Below, one piece after another: positions 50,996-63,721 of a stretch of 64,000 nucleotides of DNA (position 1 is the stretch's first letter; each line of letters starts with the position of its first letter). This stretch comes from Apus apus (lineage: Eukaryota > Chordata > Aves > Apodiformes > Apodidae), in assembly GCF_020740795.1 (NCBI RefSeq), contig NC_067283.1, positions 60,233,966 to 60,297,965 on the forward strand, in the 5' to 3' direction. The notes below the pieces were generated by a model. It worked only from the letters and a program-made list of their open reading frames with translations. It was not told the DNA's origin and searched no databases. The position numbers and the translations under genes were made by a program.

Positions 50996-51244
50996 CTCAT
51001 CAGGGCTGGAAGCCTGGTAAGTTCGATTTTCATCACTGAAGTCCTGATCCACTTCTGCATATTCTGTTTCTGCAGACACACCAGCCCGAGATTCATATAC
51101 TGGGGTCACATTGTGGCACAGTGCAATGGCCTTCACTGCTTCATGGATCCGACTGCTGACACTCTTGCGGACTTTGGGTGCAGATGACTGAGGTTTCCTA
51201 GATGGTGTTGAACTCGTACTGTTTCCACTATTCTGAGAGTGCAC
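50996..51244 (-). CDS. ATP9B: ATP9B exon, Ser-rich linker and N-domain start (residues 86-168)
   Basis: This is the largest exon in the window (249 nt, 83 codons, phase 0 at both ends). It starts [19 protein letters not shown], a Ser/Thr/Pro/Lys-rich stretch that is probably a flexible and possibly phosphorylated linker, then [19 protein letters not shown], an acidic run ([12 protein letters not shown]) and YQASSPDE, the conserved segment before the ATP-binding core. Acceptor gtcttgaag; the donor is gttagt, GT but not GTA/GTG. A second AG 12 nt into the exon (ctctcag) could act as an alternative in-frame acceptor that drops VHSQ; this is only a sequence possibility. Confidence 0.94.
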
Positions 51245-52158
51245 CTTCAAGACCACCACAACAAAGTGTAAAACAAAGCTCAATAATAGAAATAAAACAT
51301 GAATACTAATATATATCTATATCCTATTGTTCCCTTTAAAAAGGTTGATTCATGACATAGATCGTAACCATGCATTTATTTTACATAATGCACTGTTAAC
51401 TCATTCAGTTTGTGACTCAGAAAAACTTTCATCTGCTTTTCTGTACAACTCATACGTAACTGTGGGTTCATCACTTTGCATTTGTAATCAGATTTCAGTA
51501 AAAGAGACTGCATGCAACTGAAAAATGTGAAAATGAAAACACGTATGTAGTGAAAGGGGTGAACAGGCTGATAGGATTCTGAAGAAAACCCTGCTTTCTC
51601 ACTTTAGAATGTTTCCTTTTCAGTGATCTGTCACAATACTTCTTTAATGTCCTTTGCATTCTATGAATTAAGTATTTAAGCCAGGAAATGACTGGATGAG
51701 TTCAGAAACACCAAAACAAAATTGCAAGGGTGGTGTCCTGTTGTGCATTTTCTTCAGTCTATCACGTGTGTACTTCAGAGGTTGGAAACTCCAATGCATT
51801 AAACTGAAAAAAAACCCTTTTGTTTTAAATCTGCACCTATATCTCTGTATTTTAAAGATCAGCACACTGGTATGGAACAAAAGAACAAAAGCAAGTATCA
51901 TTGTTGAGTAGAAATGACTTATTAAAATACAACTGTTGCCAATTTAGTTAATAATCTACACAGTTTCTATATTATTTATTAACTAATGCCATTTGTATGC
52001 TTTTGCTGCAGGCTAGAATTCGTTTGTCCTTACAACATTACAATAACCTAATATAATAATAATGCAAAATAATAGTTATCCTTCAGAAATGCTCAAGCAT
52101 GAGACTGAATTAATAGTTTCAGAGAAAGTACCATATGCTTATAATTAGTTGAAAATAA

Positions 52159-52287
52159 GTGCATTTGGGTTTTTTGTTTGGGTTTTTTTGGGGTTTGTTT
52201 CTTGCTTTAGGGGTTTTTTGTTTGTTTGGTGGTTTGGGGGTTTTTGGATGGTTTTGATTTGGTTATTTTTGGTTGTTGTTTTTTAAG
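52159..52287 (+). repeat. T/G-rich tract with repeated G runs
   Basis: Nearly pure T and G over about 130 bp, with at least six runs of three to five G separated by T runs (for example gggttttttgtttgggtt and tggtttgggggtttttgg). The gene strand is correspondingly A/C-rich. Confidence 0.85.
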
Positions 52288-54636
52288 TCAGCATATCAAA
52301 TATATTAGCAGTAACACCAAATACATCAGTGCAACCAAAGGCTCTTCTGCTCACACCAGCGTAGTAACTCAGAAAACCTATTCAGAAACCATGTTTTTTT
52401 CTTCCTGACTGCAATCTGCTGAACCGTGAATATTCTGCCCATCAAATTACAGTGTTGTCTAATAAGGGGTTTAACTTTCTGCTCATCTGGCACTGCTTTT
52501 CAGCTACTGCTTTAAACCTCTGCATTTGCATTCTGCTAACGCTGATGCCATTACAGCCGCAAATAAATTAAGCTGATTTACTCCTTCTGAATTATGTTAT
52601 GTTTATTGATGCTTGTATAATTTAATTTCACACAAATTCCATTAAAGATTATGCCCTCTATCACAAAATGCTTCCAATGGGGAAATATAATCAGGTTATA
52701 ATAGATTTGTGTGTTACATTAAGATGACAATAGTCTAGTAGGTCCACTGTAATAATAAACCAGAACACAAACAAGGGATAAAATCAATGCCACACAAGAA
52801 CCACTGCCTAAGTAACTGGCAGCTTCTATTATCATGGATTAAATCCTCACCATACTTTTTCAGATTGAAACAATTGTTTAATAGTTGCTTGTTTTGGTAC
52901 TAAGACTCCTTCATTTTTCTGTTTTAAAGAGTTGCTACCAATACATGCATAATTAAAGCATTATTTAAACATCAAGTAGTGTTATGTAAAGCTGGGGAAA
53001 AAAAAGCAGAAAAAAAGGAGAAGATCCAAGTAAGTTCTTTTCATCGACTAACAGCAAACTTAGATTTGGGAAATCTTTTTCCAGAACTGAGGAAAAAAAA
53101 AAAAGCTTCCCTCATTTCTTACTTGCCAAAACTTCAGTGCCAAATATGTTACAGTTAATCAAACCTTTATCATCCGTGGGTACCACTAATAAAATTTCAC
53201 GGCAAAGCAGCAAAAGCTTTAAGCAAGTAAGAATTTAAGATAGCAAGTTTAACCACTAAATACAAAACCAGTGTTAATGAACATGCCTCCTCTAGAAGAC
53301 TGGTGCTCAGTGGTCAAACACAGTCTGACCTAGGTGTGCCAGCTCAAGCCTGTCAGTTAATATTATTTGTTGCTACAGTTGTTACTGTGAATACCCAAAA
53401 AAATCCATTCTAACAAAATTACATCTAGGTGATTTTTATTAACTTAGTCAGATAGCAATTACTTTCAGAAAGCATTCTGAACCAAATTTGGACTGCTGAT
53501 CTGTAAGTAAAAGAGTTCCATATCTCATTTTCAAGGCATATTATTGCATCTCAGTTAGCATTCATGGATATATCTACTAAGAATTAAGATGAAACAGATT
53601 TGTCAAAGGAAAAGGAATTTAGTAAGTGGGTTTGATGATCTATTTAGATGAGTATTAGTACAGAAATTGAAGCTGCAGACTAAAAACTTATTAAGTGCAT
53701 GGCTTATTGACTGCTTTCCTTCTAGCCTTTCTTCCCAAATGCAACATAGCATTAACTGAGACAGCATTGTGTCAAATAGCTACTTTTTAATTTTTAAGTA
53801 AATGAGAAGGGAACCATAGTTCAAAACACAGCACAACCAAAGATTCAAAACAATTGTTGATCCCATGACAATTTTACAAGAGAAAATGAGGACACAGACA
53901 AGGTCAGTCTACAAACTTAACTGGGTCAGCCAGTGATGTTTGTGCATCCAGGTTAACTACGGAAAAGAACTTTCTATATAAAATTTATTATCATACTGCA
54001 TGAAACATATGGAAATATTAGTTATCCAAGAATTTATTTCCTCTCCCATATTTTTTTTCTTTTTTTGGTTTCAAATAATATATAAAAAAAGGGAAAAAAT
54101 CCTTCTAAACCTCATGGAATCAGGTACTTAAAAATGTGTGCAGAAAGCACCCAGGGAGTTTACATAGACAGGAGATGCAAGTGATGCTTGCAGAATTCTG
54201 CCTTTCTCCTTTATTCCACAACTGACCCACAGACAGACAGGGAGTCACAATCTTCTCGTACACTTTCCAGATCAAACACTCTTAATGGTCCAGGAACACT
54301 TTACTCTCAAACAACATGAAGTTTTTAATTTTCTTTCCCACAGATTTATGCTGTTTGTCACCTTCATTTTTTTTAAAACCACCTTTTAGATATGCCTTTA
54401 TAAATTTCATGTTGACAATTTTATTTCTTTTTACTTGTTGGTTATATCAATTAATGTGGCTTTTCAATGTATATTCTTTATTAATAACTTCAAAGACATA
54501 ACTACTGTTTGTCTTGTTCTGGACACTAACTTGTAATTCGTAGTCTGGGCAATTAATAGCTTACTCTTCAATGATTTGGCAGGAGAAAGACTATACAGCG
54601 CAAACAGGTTAATACAGATTTCTGCTAGTGGGGATG

Positions 54637-54910
54637 TCTTGGTTTGAGCCAGGATGAAGCAAATTTCCTTTATACTGTGTTGTTTTGTTTTGTTTTTCCT
54701 TCAGTGAGGTCTCTTTTTAAGTAGCAGCAAGTTTTCCAGCTAGTAGACTGATAATGCTAGAATGTTTATGTTAGTGCTGAGACATCAAGCACACTTCACT
54801 CTGCAGCCTCAGATTCTAGAGGAGCAACCTCCCTGCCCCTTAGGGAGGAGTGGACTAGATGGACAGCAAAAACCAGGGGAACAGAAAAGTAAACTCCTTT
54901 AAGTGGATAT
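54637..54910 (+). mobile_element. Diverged avian ERV LTR relic
   Basis: The stretch starts tgtcttggtttgagccagga and runs gaagcaaatttcctttatac, then gctagtagactgataatgct and ttagtgctgagacatcaagc. This follows the order of a common bird LTR beginning TGTTTTGGTTTGGGCTGGGA with a later TTACTGCTGAGCAGTGCTTA. Ends are not sharp and no duplication was identified. Old, noncoding. Confidence 0.5.
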
Positions 54911-55105
54911 TACAAGGAATTCCAGAATCAGGAGAAAACCATATACTGTCTCACATTTTTCCCTTTCATCATATATGTTAAGAGATACCCACAAATGAAA
55001 GAACTTTCATAGCATCTCAAGTTCCTAAACATAATCAGTAACAATGCTTTAATGATGTTAAAAACATCTCAATATTAAAGGTAAATAATTTATGAAATGA
55101 GATAC

Positions 55106-55218
55106 CTGTGAATAAGAGTTTATAATATGAGTCTGAATTTCATCCATTGTGTCTGTTCCATAGGACACAGTACCTAGATGGAGGCGTTTAAATATCATCT
55201 CATTCTGTGTAAGTGTTC
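55106..55218 (-). CDS. ATP9B: ATP9B exon, GTLTQNE start of N domain (residues 48-85)
   Basis: The 113-nt exon completes Gly48 of DKTG and continues [20 protein letters not shown], the strand that leads from the P domain into the nucleotide-binding domain in all P-type ATPases. It ends IINSYSQ in phase 0. Acceptor tctttattacag, donor gtatctc. The TLTQNEM block is near invariant in P4-ATPases, so this small exon is secure although it lies 3.9 kb and 8.4 kb from its neighbours. Confidence 0.95.
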
Positions 55219-58200
55219 CTGTAATAAAGAAGTAGTATATCACAAAGCAGCAAGAAATACCATTGAGAAGGTCACAAAAAAATCCCAAAATCTATCTTTT
55301 GGAAAGAAGGAATTAATTATGAGTTAGCAACAGTTTAGTTAATTAAAGGAACGTTTGTGGAGAAAGATCATGGCTAGTCATACTGGGAAGAAATCACTGG
55401 TTCTGACTTCAAGCTGATTCTGCCAACGCAACTAAATATATAAGCTCGAAACACAGAAAAACTTTTCATACGAAAAATAAGAAATGCAGTAACTGGATAG
55501 AAATTACTCTGAAAAACCAATGCAAGAGTTTGAACCATGTGTCAGAAAAGCTAAAGAAAAAGCGAAACAAACAAAAAACAACCCTAAAAAAAAATTAAAA
55601 AGATATCCTGCACTTCATGTACAAAGGCAGACATTCTGGCAAATGGGCACTTCCAATGTTATCTTGAGGAAGTCCTTAAAACTTCACATTACTTCCAAAT
55701 TTGCCAGATTTAGCCTCCAACCGGAATGAGGCAGAATGAACAAAATCAGTTTTCAGAGCTCACTTCACATTTGTAAGAAACTACAGGGTCCAATTCTGCC
55801 AACTAGTCACATCCTCTGGTTTGAGAAAGCTCTAATTGAGGGATGGGGGCTTCAGTCTTCCTTGATGGGGCACATCAGGCAAAATACGGTCATTACTGCC
55901 TAGCTGCCCACGGTCAGCTCAAAAAGATTATTTTGACAATGGCCCTTCTCTGGTTACTCAAAGTAAAATTAATATAGTATAAAGCTATTATTTTATTAAA
56001 CCCCACAGTTTTGTGTCATTAAAATACATAAATCTGTTTATATAAAAAAATAAACACAACATGATACCAAAAGTGACATTCCTGAAGCTTGTACAATAAT
56101 TTTATTACAAAATATATTACAATTTCAAATTAAAATGTGGAGAATAAAATATTTTATAGTACATTTATTTCTTTAGGCTCTTTTTATATCATGTCTTTGA
56201 CCCAGTGTGTCAAAACACACAGCAAGCCACAGGAAGAGGGAAGACTAAAAGCATGACATATGCTGTAATTACTATTTGGAAAACAGAACTGTTTGGACAG
56301 TTGGCATCCAGTTTGTGCATCTAATAAAGCTCAAACCATCAGTGATCGTCAAACATTCAGGAGGGCTGTAAAAGTCTCATGTCTTTCTCAGTTACACTTG
56401 AGATGCCTACCACTTCTCTTCCCTGGTAATATATGCACAGTGACACTTCATCTCAATTGTACCATCATACTGCATTATCAAACCATGTCTTCCTGTATTA
56501 CCAGCACTACATGACCATTCTAAATTCCCCCCCTACCATTAAAAAATGACATCTCCCATTTGCTTTCCCTTACATGATATCCTTACAGGATTTTTTTTCC
56601 CCCTAAAGTCATATTATTTGACTTAAAAAACCCAAAACGTTTTAAAAGAGGTTTATGTGAAATGCATATTCCTCACAAATAAGCATAACATTACCAAAAA
56701 TTCACACGAGAAGTAGAATATTCCCAAGGCTGGAAAACAGCCCAGACAAAGTTCCTGATCTCAAGAATTAGCAAGTCAGAAATTTTTTGTTACTTTTATA
56801 CAAGGGATAAGAAGATTGTTTTGTTTTTACAGTAATCATATGAGACCATAAGAAATCACCACTTCTGCCTTTAGAAACTTCTGCCTTTTACTGAGACTTT
56901 TTGTTATATTTGTTGATTATATTTTTACTTTAAGTTTAGACTAGAAGAACCCAGTCTCCAGTTTGCTCATGAAAAACATGAAAGTTTCCACTAACAAACA
57001 TGAGACAAAAATCTCCATTTCTAAAAAAATCAAAACAAAACCAAAGCCTGCTCACTTTTTCAATAATGTTTACTGCAAGAAATTTCCACATAATTCTGCA
57101 TCAGCTTCCTTACTTTCCAGGTATGCTACTATCTTCTCACTGCCCTTAGCTTTGCCAAGCCTTTGAATTTAAACACTCCCAAGGAGTTGTGAAACTAAAT
57201 GCTACTCAAAACTTGAGACAGCAGTGTCAAAGCCACTTCCCAATAGTTCTGTAACTGCTGCTTGGGAAAACTGAGCAGGAAACAAAAGTATTATTATATG
57301 GAAAAATTATTTCTCTGACACCATTACATCAGTCCAGCTCCAAATCACACTTACTGAGGGAAAGGTGGACAGGTGGAAAAATCGTGGGTTCCCCCCCACA
57401 ACCCCTTCTCAGCAAGCAAAAAATAAAAGCATCTGAGCAGAAAAATATGGATTTCCCTATCTTGCAACAATCAGAAGCCAGGGAAGCAGGTATAGGAAAA
57501 ATGGGCAAGGAAAAATAATCAACTTGTAAAGACACAGAAATAAACATTCTGGCAATCCTGATTCAATACTTGAATCTTATATGTTACTTCTATGATCCTT
57601 TTTATCAGCTACAGTAACAGGAAATATCTATGACAGGAAAAGAGGCTGCAAAAACACCTGTACCTGCTACAGAAAACTGTAATAGAAAAGATAAGAAAAA
57701 CAAAGAAAAGAAACAACAATTACAGTTTGCTCATGTTTCTTAAGTCCAGTGTAAGGCTTTCAACAACAGTCACAATAAACCTGACATGTTAGACAAACCT
57801 ACATAGCTGTATTTATGAAAGTGCTTCAAAAACTTCTGCAAAAAATAAAACAAAATACACCTTTTGCAGTTATCCACATGGAAGTTTCACCATGCATGCA
57901 AATTAAGAATTTATTTCTAAACTCTCCCAATGAATGAAACACCAAAATGGGACAGAAATATTCCCAAAACTTGTTCCAAATATTACATGCTGCCAATCAG
58001 TCACTTTATAACCTTAGCAGGAGTTGTCTTAAATTTTAGTCTTTTAGTTGAGGCTAGGCTAATACACTTTGACAAAACAACTCATCTTTTACGTTATGCC
58101 TCAAAATACATGTATTTCAAATATCCAGAGGCAGATTTGCTAATATAGCCCACTTCAGGAATGAAAACCCAAAACTGAGTCTGCTCAAGGTGGTAAGTAT

Positions 58201-58480
58201 TAAAGAACAGTAAAAGAGCTTTCTATTTTTAATAGTAGTCTTTTTCAAGACCTACTTATCAATTCCACACTTTCAGAACACTGCTAATATGAAGATTTAT
58301 TAGATTAAAAAAGCTTATTCTAGAAACTATGCTTGTCAAGGTATGATCTACTACTACAATTATACATTCTTAAACTTTGCTCTAGAATACTGGTACAACA
58401 CAAGAAAAATACTGTGACAAAAAGTTAGTACACAATTGCTGAAGAAAAATTTAGTATGCTCTTTAATGAAGCCAAGAGCC

Positions 58481-58501
58481 TTTTTTTTTTTTTTTTTTTT
58501 T
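58481..58501. repeat. Poly-T run (21 T)
   Basis: An uninterrupted T run. On the gene strand it is poly-A, but no recognisable retroposed sequence lies before it. Confidence 0.9.
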
Positions 58502-61500
58502 GGTTGCCTACGATTGTATCATTAAACACAGAGTAAAGCAGGCAAAGAGGAAATTAATTTCTAAGGAAAAGTCCTGAAGGCATCATTCCCTGGGTGGCAA
58601 CAGATGTGATTCACAACAGAGCAGTAGAGGTTTTTTATTTTGCTTTTGAGAAGCAGATGCATTTCTTTCTGATCCTATATTACTAGATGGTAATTTGGAC
58701 CAATACCAACAACCTAAAAAGGCCAAAAAAACCCAACAAGAAAAAATGTGCAGCAGAAGAATTAATAACGTTGTGAGAAAACAAGAGGCTGAGTAACTTT
58801 CTATAAAATATGAGTGCTTTGAGCTATTTGCTTAAGAAGATAAAAAAACAGTGTAAATACGAACATTTTATGGAAACTTTAAGGGAGATCGGGCCCAAAG
58901 CTTTTAGTAATTAGACTTGTTGGAAAAAATCTGGAGATGCAAATTCTTTCTGTGAACCCTGGAACAAAATATTACCCAGTACAGAATGCAAAAAGAAAAT
59001 AAAAAACCTCATGGTAAACACATATATAGAATATGTCTGCTCACTCACCTGCTTCATTTATGAACATAAACAAAAACTCAAACCAAGCAAATACCAGTAC
59101 AACCAATTAAGAATGATGGCAAAGACATAAAGAGCTGAGATACATTAATTCTTTGCTGGGCAGAAGGTAACAGTAGAGGAAACAGCTAACACAAAGATGA
59201 ATAGCAGTAGCTATTCCCTCTGCACCTCCTGCCTCCCACAAGAATGGTAACAATGTCTAAGAGTGACAGCCATACTCATTAGGTACACACTGTATTTTCA
59301 GTTGATGGAAGTCCAACAGAAGCCAGAAAGTAAGGATTCCTTTGGCTGATCGACTCTGAATGCATGTCTGGGTGCTTCCTGTAAGATCTCTCCATAAAAC
59401 CTTTCCGTTCCTAGCCTGCTTTCCTCACCCTGCAACTTCAGTACCACAAATCATAGAGGCAGAGGAAGTGCAAGGGCAACAGCATGAATATACACCAAAA
59501 TGAAGTTATTCCATCAGCATATTTTTAAATTGCTCTCTCTCTGTGATAGCTTACGTTGAACAGATAAAGACTCAATTAAAGTATATCTTAAAAGATTAAT
59601 TTTCAGAAACAATTACTGACATTCATTGTTCTGAAACTACATCACACCAGGCACATTTAACGAAAAAGCCCCTATAAACCAACCTCTAGCACAAAGTTTT
59701 CCCAGAAAATCAAGAATCCCGTGGCTCTATGCACATGTTCAACTGCTGTACCTGTTAAGTATCTCATTCGGTCCAAACACCCACTAAAACGTTAATTACA
59801 GAACTCAAATACAAGTGTATGCATCAGTAAATAACTGCACCTGGAAAACTGGACGTGCTTGTTTCAGCTGAATACTATGGTTGTTGTCATAAACAGTAGA
59901 AGGTTTGCCATCCCACCAAAAAATATTGCCAGATTTCTTTAATTTTCTTTCATTAATAGAATCTTTTTGTAGCCTGGAGAGCACGGGATATCATGCTCAG
60001 CTGCCCTTGGAAAATGCTGGAAACCACCCTCCCTGTACTGCCACCTCCCCCCCACCAATAACTGATGACGCCTTTCTGTCAAACCTATGTGATTCAAGTC
60101 CAAACAACATGGCATTTTGGGTAATGGATGCTATAATTAAAATGTGAGTCCTAAAAAACCTGTTGTTTCAGAGGGTGTTTTTAGTAATGGCTTTGTTCTA
60201 CATGAAGATAAAAACTCCCTAACAAAGGAATTAATGTATTGCTTTAATAGGCTGCACCCTGAGTTAAGTTTTAAAATTTATGAGTTCTCTGCAGCATTGT
60301 TCTTTAAACAATGGCATTGTCAAATGCAACCAGTGAGAAGATTAAAGTTCTCCCAGCAGATTAAGTACATATTATCTGTCCTCCTGTTTCAGCATCATTT
60401 GTTCATTTATCACATAATGTCTAGTATTTCTGGTCAGTGTCAATACGCTCTGCATCCTTGCAGTTAACAGATGTCTTCTCTTGTCGAACGAATTACTTTA
60501 TGTTTCACGCACTGCTGGCCGCAGATGTGTCACTATAGCAACATCATTAATTTCAGATCTTACCGGAAACATGCACTCCAATCAAACCTAATTATACCAC
60601 ATTGCTTTCTTGTCCCACAATAAGGAAACTATAATGCAATTACTGGGATACTTCATTTTCTATTCTGCTGTGGCAAATGAGAGCGCCACTGTGATGGACG
60701 CTTCTTGTCAAAAAGCTTATTGATGAAGCACAAACCCAATTTACAATCATACAAAGAACTACCTTGCAATTATGTTAGCAATGCAATGCTCCTTAGATTC
60801 AACAATAATTTCCAGTGAAGCCTGGACCATAATATAAGATTTTTGCAGACAGTTCTCTGGATTCCTATTCATTTTCAGTACTGAGGAAAACTTCACCTTT
60901 TTACATTTATCTAGAGCAGCCAAGCCCCTTAAGTAGACAGAAGAATAGAACCAACTGGTTTATATGACTAGAGCTGAAAATTCAAAGTACTGAAGCTAGC
61001 TTTCATGAACAGTGTACATCATGCAGTGACAATCATGGATTAACTGTACAGATTCTGTTCATTACTTAACAGTATGTTTCACATTTACGATACAATACAA
61101 AATGGGACCAAATGTATTCAGGAAAGGAAACTGTCAGCAGCTACTGATATACTTTGCTACATGTCTGCCCAGCATTTAAAATAGTTTAAAAGTTACAGGG
61201 CATTCAAGACTAAGAAAATTGAGCAGTGATTCCCATTGGGATCTGAAGACTGTGGTCTGCATGGGCAGTCAGTGTTCTGAAGCTGGTGACGTCTGCTGGG
61301 CTCCAGGCTTATCTTCACTTACATCAGCTTTCAGCTAACACTTGGATAAAAGCGCAGTGGGAGAGACTACAGACTGTTAGTGCAAAACGCTTTGGAACTG
61401 CAGTCCTAGAACGCTTCCTAGAACACTGTTTTACTTTCATTTTTACATAATTAATTTACAGATTCAGACCTTCCTTAAGTGTACATAAACACATTCGCCA

Positions 61501-61534
61501 GTAAAAGCCATTTGTGTATTAAGCTCCTTTAAAT

Positions 61535-61585
61535 TATGCACCAAAACCAAAACTATGCACCAAAACCATGCACCAAAACCAAACA
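61535..61585. repeat. Three-copy tandem ATGCACCAAAACC repeat
   Basis: The 13-bp unit atgcaccaaaacc occurs three times; the first and last copies are followed by aaac. Confidence 0.85.
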
Positions 61586-63578
61586 GCTATTAGAAGCAAA
61601 ACAGTTGCTTTTCTCTGCATATGCAAGTTGATAAAATGTATCTTTTCAAAGCTTTATAGATGTAAAGCAGTATTTTTGTTTAAAAAAATCCAGTATCACT
61701 TGATTTTATGTTGTAAAAAAAATTAAAGGAGCAAAACTTTGTTTTTAATTACTGTTATATTAGTTTATATGTATCTGCTGTCCTTCTAGAATTACAACTG
61801 CAGCAGCTTTCTTTTTTTTCTCCAAACAAACTTCTGTTCCTCACACAGGATAGTAGGTGCATACAGCTTGAAGAAAAGAAGATAGTACACTGATCCATGT
61901 GCCTCAGAATATAAACTAGTCACAAGGGTCAAAATATAATTCCTGCATTGTAGAGTTGGGTGAGTGAATTATCAGCATTTTATCTAGTAAGATTCTTAAA
62001 ATTTTCAGTGCAATCCAAGTGTAAGCATAATGCCTCAACACTTGAATGGTATCTCAGGTTTGGTATAGTAAATGGATTCTCTATCAGAAAAGTTTAAGAA
62101 TCATACATTCTTTTTACTTACAAAGTAGTGCTTTGGGCAAATGAAATCTACTGCTCTGATTTGAAAATTCATTATTTTTAAACATACTTCCCTTTTTCTG
62201 CTGTAAATTACATATTTCAACCCTTCAATGAGACTGTACTCTAAAAGTTACATAAATTATCATGATGAAGGGTGCAATTAACATCAATAAGCAGTTTCAA
62301 ATAGCATGCAAATCATTAGCTAACTGATATAAAACTATTTAGAAGAATTGTTCACTTGCTTTGAAAAACTACCACACTATAATAAGCAATACGCTTTTCT
62401 ACATGCTAAGAAAGAAGGTGGAATTTTTCTGTGTTCTATGAAATAGAACAACAGCATTCAGAAGTGTACAGGATAACAAATGTACCTATAGAAAAAAAAA
62501 AGTGTTTTGAAAATGTGACAATATGCTAAATTTACATTTCATTTCAAAATACGCAGTAATGGAAGTGTTAAGCATGGGAGGAAACATGGAACTATTTCAA
62601 GCAGAAAGAGATGTGAACTGTGTATTACACTTTCTGAACAGTATAACAGTGGTCAACCCCTGGCCTCCTCTCAAACATTTTCTCACCATTTTGAATTGTA
62701 TTTTACTTGAAAACACTAAAACATTTCTTCAGCTGTTCAATAAACAATTTTCTCAGTTCTGCTTCTTATAAAAATCTAGTATTTCTACCGTAACAGATTT
62801 ATTCAATCTCAGAAAGTACCAAGAAAGGAAAAGTAATGTATTAGCTGAAGAATTTAACTTACTAATTATTATATTTTCTGAAATAAACTTTACAATTCCC
62901 TAAATACTTCTAAAAGTAAGAGCATTGTGAGACAGTAACAAGCTTCAGTCGTAACTGCAGACAGCACCACAGCACAAGCTATTACTTCTTCACACACTTA
63001 CCTATCTCCTAATCCTGGTAAGGGCTGGGTTTTCCAGGATACCAGGCCAGGTACAGGTTACAGTGATGAAGGTAAAATCATACAGAAGCTCTAGAACTGG
63101 TCTTTGTAACATAAAGAACAACTAAGTTCATGGGGATTACATGTAATTTTGGAGGCTGATCCTATGACTTGTTCTGGAAATGACTTGCTCTCTCAAAGGC
63201 CACTCTTAACTGTTTACTATAATACAGTATTGCAGTAGAAATGAGGAGCAGAATAAAAAAGCATCCTGAGCGCTAATCCAGAGTCTTTTTAGAGTAAGAT
63301 ATGTCACTCTTGTTAATACTATCCAGTGTCCTGTTGCTACAGCAGAAGTGTCCCTGATGCAATAAATCACATTACTAACAAATACTGACTTTGACATTTT
63401 AGTAGCAGCCTACCTAAACCTATCTGCACTGGTACAAAGTCCTCAAGCATATACTTAAAATTTTACTGAAAAATAAAAATCAGTAGTCTAATTCTGCTCT
63501 TACAGTAACATATTCAAATACAGAATAAAGTTTAGAAATGTTATAAAAAATGTATTTCAAAATTGTAACCTGATATAC

Positions 63579-63721
63579 CTGTTTTATCCGTTAGTAAATA
63601 AACTAACCGTCCCAATTCTTCTGGTATGGTGCTAGTTCGAACAACTGTTCCAGGAATATTGCCATCTTTCATAATCATCCACCCATAGGCTGCCTTACCC
63701 ATGTCCAAGTTCACACGTAAA
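63579..63721 (-). CDS. ATP9B: ATP9B exon with phosphorylation motif DKTG (residues 1-47)
   Basis: The 143-nt exon begins with the last base of a split codon, then [15 protein letters not shown], which directly follows the PIS of M4 in this family, and ends LVYLLTDKT plus the first base of a Gly codon. D45 is the aspartate that forms the aspartyl-phosphate intermediate in P-type ATPases. Acceptor cctttgcag lies just above 63721 and donor gtatatc just below 63579. The stretch between M4 and the DKTG is the start of the P domain. The next intron (8.36 kb) interrupts the signature motif inside its glycine codon. Confidence 0.95.

Larger units (their letters stand above)
51245..55105 (-). other. 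ATP9B: ATP9B intron (3.9 kb)
   Basis: Contains the T/G-rich tract at 52159-52287 and an LTR relic at about 54637-54910. No exon-like sequence was recognised between. Confidence 0.75.
55219..63578 (-). other. ATP9B: ATP9B intron (8.4 kb) inside the DKTG motif
   Basis: Splits the Gly codon of DKTG. AT-rich, poor in transposons by eye. It contains a 21-T run (58481-58501) and a short tandem repeat at 61535-61585. No other feature recognised. Confidence 0.8.
17712..63721 (-). other. ATP9B: ATP9B gene, 3' two thirds (18 coding exons)
   Basis: This is the gene span from the first exon visible in the window to the stop codon. The 18 exons were found by translating the minus strand and matching the P4-ATPase order of motifs. 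Every junction is GT-AG and every phase agrees, so 724 residues read through without a break. Residue numbers in the exon entries count from the first complete codon in the window. ATP9B, the vertebrate relative of yeast Neo1, is known as a trans-Golgi P4-ATPase that does not need a CDC50 partner for ER exit; its lipid substrate is less well settled. The choice of ATP9B over the paralogue ATP9A rests on diagnostic stretches such as [29 protein letters not shown] and the GIGRVSFGAFL microexon. The N-terminus, actuator domain and M1-M4 must lie beyond base 64000. No inactivating change was seen. Confidence 0.96.

Noticed and set aside
61535..61585. Short repeat cluster as a CRISPR-like array
   Set aside because: Units are directly tandem, too few and in a vertebrate intron.
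17712..63721. Gene identity as ATP9A
   Set aside because: The M8-M9 wording and the GIGRVSFGAFL microexon fit ATP9B, not ATP9A.
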